The notes beneath the pieces were generated by a model. It was not told the origin of the DNA and did not search any database. It worked only from the letters and a program-made list of their open reading frames with translations. Below are positions 18,378-26,600 of a DNA stretch of 64,000 nucleotides, piece after piece (the first letter of the stretch is position 1; every line of letters starts with the position of its first letter). Location of the stretch: the NCBI GenBank assembly GCA_963719135.1, contig CAVRAZ010000002.1:248001-312000 (forward strand), in the 5' to 3' direction. A program made the position numbers and the translations under genes. The DNA comes from CAVRAZ01 sp963719135. GTDB taxonomy: Bacteria > Pseudomonadota > Gammaproteobacteria > DSM-19610.

Positions 18378-19148
18378 TCAAGACGCCTGTAGCTGGTCTT
18401 TCATGCGGAAGCTTTTGCCTTCGATGGTGATGGTTTCGGCATGATGTAGAAGCCGATCGAGCACGGCGGAGGTGAGCGTGGAGTCGTTGTTGAAGAACTC
18501 GGCCCACTTTTTGTAGACCCGATTGGTGGTGAGGATGGTGGAACCGCGCTCGTAGCGCTGGCTGATGATCTGGAACAGTAGATCGGCGCCGGTTTTGTCG
18601 ATGGGCAGGTAGCCGATTTCGTCGAGGATCAAAACGCGAGGGCGGATGTATTTTCGCAGCTCCAACTTGAGTCGCCCGGTGGCTTGAGCGCCGGCGAGGG
18701 TGTTGATGACATCGACGGTGGAGGCGAACAGGACGGAGTGCCCGTGGTGGCAGGCGGCGAGGCCGAGGGCGGTGGCGAGATGAGTTTTGCCCAGACCGAC
18801 GCCGCCGATGAACACGACGTTGGTGTTGTCTTCGAGGAAGGCCAAGCGGAAGAGGTTTTGGATCTGTGCGCGATTGATTTTGTTCGGCCAGTTCCACTGG
18901 AACTGCTCGAGTGATTTGCGTACGGGGAAGCGAGCGAGTCGCACGCGCCGTTCGATGGAGCGGTCTTGTCGTCGTTGCGCTTCGCCTTCGATGAGTTTTG
19001 CGAGGAAGGTGATGGGCTCCCAGTGTTGTTCGGCGGCGAGCTTGGCGAAGTCATCGAGGTGCTCGCGGATGAAGGACAGCTTGAGGTAATCGAGATGGTG
19101 TTCGAGTGCTTCGGTCTCGGCGCTGCGAGTTGGTTGAGCGGTTGCCAT
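18378..19148 (-). CDS. istB: IS21-A transposition ATPase IstB (copy 1)
   Basis: AAA+ helper that oligomerises on target DNA and recruits the IstA transposase. The 256-aa product has Walker A GGVGLGKTHLA near residue 115 and Walker B VLILDEIGYL near residue 175. It starts 19 bp after istA with a purine-rich AAGGAA ahead of the ATG. Confidence 0.95.
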   Translation of the reverse strand: MATAQPTRSAETEALEHHLDYLKLSFIREHLDDFAKLAAEQHWEPITFLAKLIEGEAQRRQDRSIERRVRLARFPVRKSLEQFQWNWPNKINRAQIQNLFRLAFLEDNTNVVFIGGVGLGKTHLATALGLAACHHGHSVLFASTVDVINTLAGAQATGRLKLELRKYIRPRVLILDEIGYLPIDKTGADLLFQIISQRYERGSTILTTNRVYKKWAEFFNNDSTLTSAVLDRLLHHAETITIEGKSFRMKDQLQAS

Positions 19149-19167
19149 GGGGGGATTCCTTATTGTT

Positions 19168-20646
19168 TCACCGCTGCGCGGAGCGATCGGGGTCGTAGAG
19201 TTCCAGGTCTGGCTCCTCGAGTTCGAGTTCGAGCAGATCGGCGCGTCGAGTCAGATGCAAAGCGGCGGGCTCGGGCAGCGCGCGGGCCCGGCTTTCGAGC
19301 AGATTGGCGACGTATTCGCAGCTGAAGGCTTCGAAGGCGAGTGCGTCATCGAGTGCGCGTGCGGTGGGCTCGATGCCGTAGATTTCACTGAGTGCGATGA
19401 TTTTGTGCACGTGATGACGCGCGTTGAGTCGTCGCAGCTCGAGTTGTTGGTAGTAGCGCTCGGCGTTGGTGGACAAGGCGAGGAAGCGTTGCATGAGTTT
19501 TTGATGCCGCGCGCTGCGCCGTTGCGCGAGCAACTTGCGCGGATGGTCGGGATCTTCGAAGTCGCGGTGGCGCTCATAGCAACGCGGATGCCGGGCGATG
19601 AGTTGGTTGTCGTGATAGACACACAGGCGGTCTGGATAGCTCTTTAATGTCAAGCGAGAGGAGGCGTATTCGGCGGGCACGGAGTATCGGTTGGTGTCGA
19701 AGGTGACGCGGAAGCGATTCGAAGCGCGTACAGTGTGAGGGGTGGCGATGTCGTAGAGGTTGTCGGACATGGGATGCAGCAGCGCCTTCTCCTGCTCGAA
19801 CAGCTCCACGGGCCGTCGGCGTGTTTCACCGTGGATGCGTTGATTGGCGATCGTGTCGAGCCATTGCCGTGCGGCGGGATTGAGGGCGTTGAAGTCGGGG
19901 ATGTCGAGGCCGGCGAGTAGATTCTTTTTGACATAGCCGACACCGGCTTCGACGCGCCCTTTCTCGTTTCCCTTTCCCACCGCGCAGGGAACGATTTGAA
20001 AGCCGTGATGCTGGGCGAAGTCGAGGTATCGGGGATTGAACACCGGCGCCTGGCCGCTGAGACGCTGGAGCACGGCGGATTTTAAATTGTCGACCATGAT
20101 GCTGGCCGGCACGCGGTGGCCGAAGAACTCGAACGCGTGTTGATGACAGGCGAGGAAGTGCTCCATGGTCTGGGAGACGGTGAACTCGAGATACATCAAT
20201 CGCGAGTAGCACAACACCATGACGAAGAAGGACAGTCGTCGCCGGGTATTGCCGACGTTGACCGAGCCGTAGTGGCCCCAGTCGACCTGCGCGCATTCGC
20301 CGGGTGCAAAGGCAAGGGTCAAGAAAGCCGGTGCGCGCCGCGGTCGTACGCTGGCCAGATAATCCTTGACGATGGTGATGCCACCGTCGTAACCGTCCTC
20401 ATGCAGGCGCTGCAACACTTGCACGGCGCTGTAGGGGTGGTGCTCGATCAGCTGGCGGATGGTGCGCTTGAAAGGATCGAGCTTGCTCGTGCGAGCAACG
20501 CTGCGCCGCGCTCGGAAGTGTGACTGTGTGAGCCAATGGCTGACGGTGCGCGCATCGAGGCAAAGAGCGTGCGCAATCTGTGAGACGTTGAGTCCGTCGC
20601 GTTGGTGAAGGTGGCGGATGCGGCAGAACGTATCGTAATCGATCAT
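19168..20646 (-). CDS. istA: IS21-A transposase IstA (copy 1)
   Basis: 492-aa DDE transposase. It has an N-terminal helix-turn-helix (LNVSQIAHALCLDARTVSHWL, residues 19-39) and a catalytic core with Asp in AQVDWGHYG, Asp in VDNLKSAV and Glu in GRVEAGVGYVKKN. It is complete with an ATG start and ends 19 bp before istB. Confidence 0.95.
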   Translation of the reverse strand: MIDYDTFCRIRHLHQRDGLNVSQIAHALCLDARTVSHWLTQSHFRARRSVARTSKLDPFKRTIRQLIEHHPYSAVQVLQRLHEDGYDGGITIVKDYLASVRPRRAPAFLTLAFAPGECAQVDWGHYGSVNVGNTRRRLSFFVMVLCYSRLMYLEFTVSQTMEHFLACHQHAFEFFGHRVPASIMVDNLKSAVLQRLSGQAPVFNPRYLDFAQHHGFQIVPCAVGKGNEKGRVEAGVGYVKKNLLAGLDIPDFNALNPAARQWLDTIANQRIHGETRRRPVELFEQEKALLHPMSDNLYDIATPHTVRASNRFRVTFDTNRYSVPAEYASSRLTLKSYPDRLCVYHDNQLIARHPRCYERHRDFEDPDHPRKLLAQRRSARHQKLMQRFLALSTNAERYYQQLELRRLNARHHVHKIIALSEIYGIEPTARALDDALAFEAFSCEYVANLLESRARALPEPAALHLTRRADLLELELEEPDLELYDPDRSAQR

Positions 20647-20682
20647 CAGGATTGTCCGGCGGTCAAACGCAAATGGTCGGGC

Positions 20683-20877
20683 TCAGAACGGCGGCTCGTC
20701 ATCGGGCCACAGGGATTGCTGGCACTCAGCGTCTTGGTGGTAGTAGCGAAGCAGCTGAGCGGTGTATTGGCTCTCGAGGGCGGCGGCAAGCGCGTAGAGG
20801 AACTCGAGCAGTTGTGCAGCGGCCTCGTCGCAAAGCTGTGTCGGTAACGCGATCAGGGGCGGATGTTCGTCGGTCAC
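20683..20877 (-). CDS. Small acidic IS21 accessory protein (copy 1)
   Basis: 64-aa protein of unknown function with a GTG start behind a good Shine-Dalgarno (AAGGAG). A central amphipathic helix (AAQLLEFLYALAAALESQY) leads to an acidic tail ending DDEPPF. The tail and the helix pattern recall the 67-69 aa proteins of IS21-B (DDDIPF, DDDIDF), although there the gene follows istB. Confidence 0.7.
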   Translation of the reverse strand: MTDEHPPLIALPTQLCDEAAAQLLEFLYALAAALESQYTAQLLRYYHQDAECQQSLWPDDEPPF

Positions 20878-20895
20878 GCGGTGTCTCCTTGGCCC

Positions 20896-21393
20896 TCAGG
20901 GAGCGTGATCGCGGGGATCACGCTCGGGGGATGCATTGAGGATGTCGTTGGCTAAATGTTGCAGCCGCCGGCTGGCCGATACGATGTCCTCTTGTAGCGC
21001 AGCGCCGGTTAACTGGGCGATTAATCCCATCAGGACAAGGGGTTGGGCGGAGGCGAGTTCTTGTAACAGTGTGTTCACTAAGGGATCCGATTTATCATTG
21101 TTATCCGCAGCTTGCGTCAATGAGTGTTCTTGTAACGCAGGGCGGGTGTTCGGCGCTGAGCGCCGCCAATAGCCCGGATGAGCGCTGCGCCAGGCGCGCA
21201 CCCGCTCGACGTTCTCGGCGCCGCGGAAGTAATCACGGTTGTCGGCTTTGGCGAGCCATCGGCGCTGGCTCTCGGCCTTGCTGGCGCGCCGACACGGCGT
21301 CTTCGAGCAGAAGCGCTGGTGCCTGAGATTGCGCGGGTCGGGACGGAATAAAGTCCCGCAGTGTCGACACTTACGGCGTCTTTGTTGGCTCAT
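20896..21393 (-). CDS. Zinc-knuckle accessory protein of IS21-A (copy 1)
   Basis: 165-aa protein, first gene of the element. The N-terminus carries a CRHCGTLF...FCSKTPCRRASK metal-binding pattern within a basic stretch, suited to nucleic acid contact. The rest is helical without recognised domains. ATG at 21393 follows AAGGGGG; a TTG one codon earlier is less likely. IS21-B has an analogous zinc-finger gene in the same first position. Confidence 0.7.
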   Translation of the reverse strand: MSQQRRRKCRHCGTLFRPDPRNLRHQRFCSKTPCRRASKAESQRRWLAKADNRDYFRGAENVERVRAWRSAHPGYWRRSAPNTRPALQEHSLTQAADNNDKSDPLVNTLLQELASAQPLVLMGLIAQLTGAALQEDIVSASRRLQHLANDILNASPERDPRDHAP

Positions 21394-21585
21394 CAATCAC
21401 CCCCTTCCGGGGACCGATGATGAGACGTGACGCGATGAACACAACGCCAGTATCCACGCCGGCTACTCCGTCGCGCGCGCGCGAACAAAGGGGGGTTAGA
21501 GCGGCAAAACCTGGCCCGGTATCTATGCCGACAAAGACAGTTTCAAACCGGCCAGATCACTACAATTTCGGAACGTCGATGACAG

Positions 21586-22237
21586 CCACGCAGGCGCAGA
21601 AATTCGGCGCCCAGATGGTCATCGCACGAAGCGCCATGCGACTCGACTGTGCGCGCAGACCCTACAGCATCGAGGCCGGCGAGGGGCTGCGCGTGCCGGC
21701 CCGCAGCGTCATCATTGCCACCGGGGCCGCGTACCGCAAACCGCAGATTGATAACCTGTCGCGGTTTGAAGGGACCGGTGTGTACTACGGCGCGACCTTC
21801 ATGGAGGCGCAGTTATGCGTCGACGAAGAGGTGATCGTGGTCGGCGGCGGCAACTCGGCCGGCCAGGCTGCTGTGTTCCTGGCGCAGACCGCGAAGCGCG
21901 TGCACATACTGGTCCGCTCGGACGGACTGGCGCAAAGCATGTCGCGTTACCTCATCCGGCGCATCGAGGACAATTCCGCCATTGTCCTGCACACACACAC
22001 ACCGAAATCGTGGCGCTCGAGGGCGGCAATCACCTCGAGCGTGTGCGCTGGCGGGACAACCGGACCGGCAGCACCGGGACGCACGCCATCCGGCATGTTT
22101 TCCTGATGACCGGCGCGGTGCCCGCTACGCAGTGGCTCGACGATTGCCTGGTGCGCGACGCCAAGGGCTTCATCAAGACAGGACCCGATCTGACACAGGA
22201 CGAGCTGAGCGCGGCGCATTGGCCGCTCGCAGTGTAA
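21586..22237 (+). pseudogene. Thioredoxin reductase-like flavoprotein fragment
   Basis: Central part of an FAD/NAD(P) disulfide-oxidoreductase-like protein: RSVIIATGAAYRKPQI, then the nucleotide-binding VIVVGGGNSAGQAAVFLAQ. The N-terminus is removed by IS21-A. The frame shifts at a CA-dinucleotide run (about 21990-22002) and continues as EIVALEGG...HVFLMTGAVPATQWL. It stops at 22237 before the usual C-terminal FAD-binding GDV motif. Inactive. Confidence 0.85.
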
Positions 22238-22561
22238 GCAGCATCCGAAAGAAATAAGTAATCCGTGCGTGCCAGCTTGGCCGGGCCATCAAACCGTACC
22301 TGTTGTCTGCGGCCTATCCGATAAGGCTCGCGGCTCTAAAACCGTTATATACGTGTGGTCACATTTATCTGTCCATGACAATGAGACCCAAAACTTATAA
22401 TATATTGTTTCGACGAAAAAATACGCATTACAATTGTGGTCGACCTATAAATGTATAACGAGACGTGAGGTCCCATTTAAATAACTGTTAGGCTCACATG
22501 GAGATGGTCCGCGACAGTCGCGGGCTGAAGTCCGACTGGGAAATGTCGGAGGGTCAAAACA
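22238..22561 (+). other. Gene-free stretch with leader hairpins before the aldo/keto reductase
   Basis: AT-rich and without a gene. A TATAAT at 22396-22401 is a possible -10 element but no convincing -35 goes with it. Close to the reductase start lie the palindrome CGCGAC-A-GTCGCG (22510-22522) and a hairpin TCCGAC...GTCGGA (22531-22550). The right arm of the hairpin overlaps the Shine-Dalgarno GGAGGG (22548-22553), so translation could be masked. Confidence 0.5.
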
Positions 22562-23503
22562 ATGGTAGAACCCGACAACCTTCGCTATACGAAGCTAGCC
22601 CTCAACAACGGATCCGGCGCGATCCCCGCGCTCGGCTTCGGCACGCTGATTGCCGACCCCATCGCAACCAGAAACGCGACCAAGGCCGCGCTGGAAGCAG
22701 GATTTCGCCAGCTCGACACTGCGGAACGTTACCGGACTGAAAAAGAGGTCGGCGAAGCGATACAGGAGGTGTTCAAGGCGGGGAAGATCAAGCGGGAGGA
22801 CGTGTTTATCGCCACGAAGCTCTGGAACAACAATCATCGTCCTGAACGCGTCAAACCCGCTTTCGAGGCGAGCCTCAAGAAACTCCAACTCGACTACGTC
22901 GATCTCTATCTCATCCACACCCCCTTTGCCTTCCAACCAGGAGACGAGCAAGACCCGAGGGACGCGAACGGCAATGTGATTTATGACAAAGGGGTGACGT
23001 TACTGGATACATGGAGGACGTTGGAGGGTCTTGTGGACGAGGGCAAGTGCAAGGCCATCGGACTATCCGACGTCAGCCTGGAAAAGGTGAAGGAGATCTT
23101 TGAAGCCGCGAGGATCAAACCTGCGGTTGTTCACGTCGAATCCCATCCGTACCTCCCCCAATGGGACCTTTTCGACTATTGCAGAAAGAATGGCATCGTG
23201 CTGCAAGCTTTCGCGGCGCTGGGGCATAGTAGCGAGCCCAAGTTGCTGGAAGATCCTGTCATCACCGCTATCGCCAAGCGAGTCAACAAGACTCCGGCCC
23301 AGGTCTTGCTCGCCTGGGCTATCCAACGCGGGACGGCCCTCCTAACCACCTCGAAGACCCCCAGCCGGATCAAGGAGAACTTTGACGTCTCCACCCTTCC
23401 TGAAGACGCCATGCGGGAGATCAGCGAAGGAATCAAGTCACGGGTCAGGTTTAATACCGTTGTGGAGACTGGCGTTCCCGGGTTCATTCCGAGAGGAAAG
23501 TGA
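22562..23503 (+). CDS. Aldo/keto reductase
   Basis: 313-aa NAD(P)H-dependent carbonyl reductase of the AKR superfamily. The catalytic tetrad is intact: D52, Y57, K86 and H119 (in YLIHTP). The cofactor-binding C-terminal region includes TTSKTPSRIKENFDV. The substrate is not predictable. It is transcribed towards the trehalose cluster and has its own leader with possible hairpin control. Confidence 0.92.
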   Translation: MVEPDNLRYTKLALNNGSGAIPALGFGTLIADPIATRNATKAALEAGFRQLDTAERYRTEKEVGEAIQEVFKAGKIKREDVFIATKLWNNNHRPERVKPAFEASLKKLQLDYVDLYLIHTPFAFQPGDEQDPRDANGNVIYDKGVTLLDTWRTLEGLVDEGKCKAIGLSDVSLEKVKEIFEAARIKPAVVHVESHPYLPQWDLFDYCRKNGIVLQAFAALGHSSEPKLLEDPVITAIAKRVNKTPAQVLLAWAIQRGTALLTTSKTPSRIKENFDVSTLPEDAMREISEGIKSRVRFNTVVETGVPGFIPRGK

Positions 23504-23640
23504 GGTTGAGACAACAATCACTCCAACAGGTAAGTTGAGTATTATAATCGGGTAATCAGCCGGTGGAACAAGGCCCTGTTTGCTGGACCGGAGGAGTCAT
23601 AAACCGGTTCGAAATCCGCGTGGCGGCTGCCCAGTGCTGA

Positions 23641-26600
23641 CTAGATATCCATGGAATGTCCGGGGAGATCGACGGGATGCGTGCACAGCAGTGCGACGGG
23701 AAAGTGCGCGAACAGCGCGCTTGCCGGCAGTCGCCGTCGTTCCTCCCCGGTCGCCGCCGGCAAAACCTCAGCCGTTAACAGGTTGTGGTACGCCGGGCAA
23801 CCGAGCGCCGCGGGGGTTGTCAGGCAGGTTCCGTCCCAGAAGGTGCTCGCCGGGGGACAGAGAGTGCCATTGTCCAGGTGGGGGGCCAGCAGGCGCGGGA
23901 CGGCGGTGATGAGGGTTATGCCCGCATGGTGGCGTGCGTAGGCGCACAGGTGCGCGGCGCGCGGGCCCTGCACCGCCAGTGGTATACAGGTGCCGCTGCG
24001 AAACAGCGCCGGTTCCTGCCGGCGCAGTTCCAGAGCCTGGCGGATCAGATAGAGCTTGATGCGGCCGTCCGGCATATTCTCCAGCAGGTCATGCAGATGC
24101 TCGCGCCGGCCGGGTCCCGCGCCGACATCGTGCGACAGCGCCTCGAGCAACGCACGGCGCCGATCGAAATCCACCGGCCGCCGGTTGTCAGGATCCACCA
24201 GGCTGAAGTCCCACAATTCGCTGCCCTGATAGAGATCCGGCACGCCGGGTGCGGTCAGCTTGAGCAGCGTCTGCGAAAGGCTGTTCAGAAGTCCGGCCCG
24301 CGCCACGCGCTCCTTGAAGGGGAGAAAGGTCTGCAGGAACCGGCCATTGCGCGCTGGGTCGAGCAGGGCAGCAACGAATTCCTGCAGGGCCTCTTCGTAG
24401 GCCGCATCCGGGTTGATCCAGGATGTATGCTGCTTGGCCTCCCGGCTCGCCTTGAGCATGTAGGCCTGGATGCGCTCGCGGTACTCCACCAGGCCGGTCT
24501 CGTCCAGCGCTTCCAGCGGCCAGGTGCCGATGAGCGTCTGGTAGAGCAGGTACTCGGTATTGGCGTCGGGCAGCAGCCGGTCCTCGTTCCGGTGCTTGTG
24601 GGGCTGGTTCAGCGTCGCCCAGGCACGCACGTGCTCTTCCCAGAGGGCCGGCAGTTCCGACAGCACGGCGATGCGCAGGCGCACGTCTTCGGCGCGCTTG
24701 GTGTCGTGGGTGGTGGTGCAGATCAGGCCGTGGGGCCAGTGCACCAGGCGCTGTACATTGGCGCGATGGAACTCATCCACCGTCACACCGAACTGCGCCG
24801 GATCGCCGCCGACCTCGTTCAGGCAGACCAGGCGGTTGTAGAGATAAAAGGCCGTGTCTTCCACACCCTTGGCCGTCACCGGCGCAGTGTACTGCTGCAG
24901 GTACAGGGCGACACGCGTCACCTGCTCACGAAACTCCTCGGACCTGCCTTCGGCGATCCTCATCAGCAGCACCTCGCGCAGGAAATCGAAGACCGAGAGG
25001 TCGGCGGCGTGGCTGCGCCTTTTGGCACGCGCGATCGCCTGTTCGATGCGGGTGGTGTCGGTAGCGGAACGGACATCGGGCGTGAGGTAGGTGCGGTAGA
25101 CCGGGAAACAGGCCACGATCTCCCGCAGCGCGAAGCGCAGACTGTTGAGGGTGAAATCCCGCGTGTGCGGGTCCGCATCGGCGATGTGATCGAGCTTGTT
25201 CGCCAGGACGTTGAGTTCGCTCGATAGGGCGGCCTGCATGATCAGCCTGCGGGACTGGTAGCGGATTTCCTCCAGATCGGTGTGCGTGCCGAGAAAATCC
25301 GCGTAAATACGCTCCATCTCCGCCTCCGCTGCAGTGTCGACGAAGAGACCGGTGGCGAGGGGCACGAATTCGTAGCCGGTGGTGCCGTAAACCGACCAGT
25401 CCGACGGGAGTGCCTCTCCACGACTCAGGATCTTCTCCGCAACGACGTACAGCGGCTTCTCATCGCCCGCATCGCTGATGCCGGCGTCGCCGGCGGGCGC
25501 GGCGATGCGCGCCTGCAGCCGCGCGAAATAGCCGGCCGGGTCGTACAGGCCGTCGGGGTGATCAATGCGCAGCCCCTGGAGTTTTCCTTCCGCGATGAGC
25601 GTCATGACCAGTTTGTGGGTTGCCTCGAAGACTTCCGGGTTTTCCATACGCAGTGAGGCCAGCTCGTTGATATCGAAGAAACGCCGGTAATTGATCTCAT
25701 CCGAGGCAACGCGCCAGTAGGCGAGCCGGTACGCCTGGACGTCGAGCAGCTCGTGCATGAGCGCGGATTCCGCCGGGTAGTCGGGCGTCCCGTTGAATTC
25801 ACGCAACAGCTCCTCGAGGTACCAGTGGATGTCGGCATCCTGGCTGACCAGGTCGGCCAGGCGCTGCTTGAGCAGTTCCTTGTCACGGTTGCGTGCGGTG
25901 AGGGCCTCTTCCGACCGGTCGCTGCGCGGTGGCAGGTTGCCAAATGCCGTGATGAGGCTCTGAAACTCCGCCAGCGCGGGACGCTCCGGCGGCACCCGCG
26001 TCTCCAGGACGTCCAGATGCCGTTCCAGGATGCGTGGATACTGCCGCGGGTCAACGGGAAAGCGGTGTTCATAATAGTCCACCGAAAACGCGCCCGTTTC
26101 CGCCGCGAACACCAGCGCCAGTTCCCGCCGGTCCAGCACGTTGCCGTAATGATCTCCGAGTACGGGCAGTAGCACCTTGTCGCGCAGTGCGGGTTTCAGC
26201 GGCGACCAGTCGATATCGAAGAAGTCGGCGAAACGGGAGGCGGGCCCGTTCTCGAGCACATCGAGCCACCAGCGATTGTCGCGTCCCATGACGCTCATGT
26301 GATTGGGGACCATGTCGAGGATGTGCCCCATGGAGTGCGCCGCCAGTGCCGCGACGAAACGCTCAAAGTCTTCCCGTGTGCCGATCTCCGGATTGAGCGC
26401 ACCATGGTCGATGATGTCGTAGCCGTGCGTGCTGCCCGGCCGTGCCTTGAGATAGGGAGAGCAGTAACAGTGGCTGATGCCCAGTTCGGCGAGGTAGGGA
26501 ACGAGTCGTGCGGCGTCCGCGAAGGTGAAACCGCTATGCAGCTGCAGGCGGTAAGTGGCGCGGGGGATCTCCACCATGCTTGCCAGGCGTGTTCCCCGCT

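Larger units (their letters stand above)
18277..21585 (-). mobile_element. IS21-family element IS21-A, copy 1
   Basis: 3309 bp, identical in all its genes to 34365-37673. The ends share an imperfect inverted repeat (TGCTATCGCCG against TGTCATCGACG, then AAATT-GTA and GCCGGTTT blocks). Flanking CCAC occurs on both sides (18273-18276 and 21586-21589), a possible 4-bp target duplication, although the genes on the two sides are unrelated. Gene order in the transcribed direction: zinc-knuckle protein, 64-aa acidic protein, IstA, IstB. Confidence 0.92.

Noticed and set aside
18301..18897. 198-aa Arg/His-rich open frame in IS21-A (also at 34389)
   Set aside because: Out-of-frame shadow of istB with biased composition and no start signal.
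18273..21589. Taking CCAC as proof of simple insertion of IS21-A copy 1
   Set aside because: The flanking genes are unrelated (ISL3 and a flavoprotein), so the match of 4 bp may be chance or follow an earlier rearrangement; kept only as a possibility.
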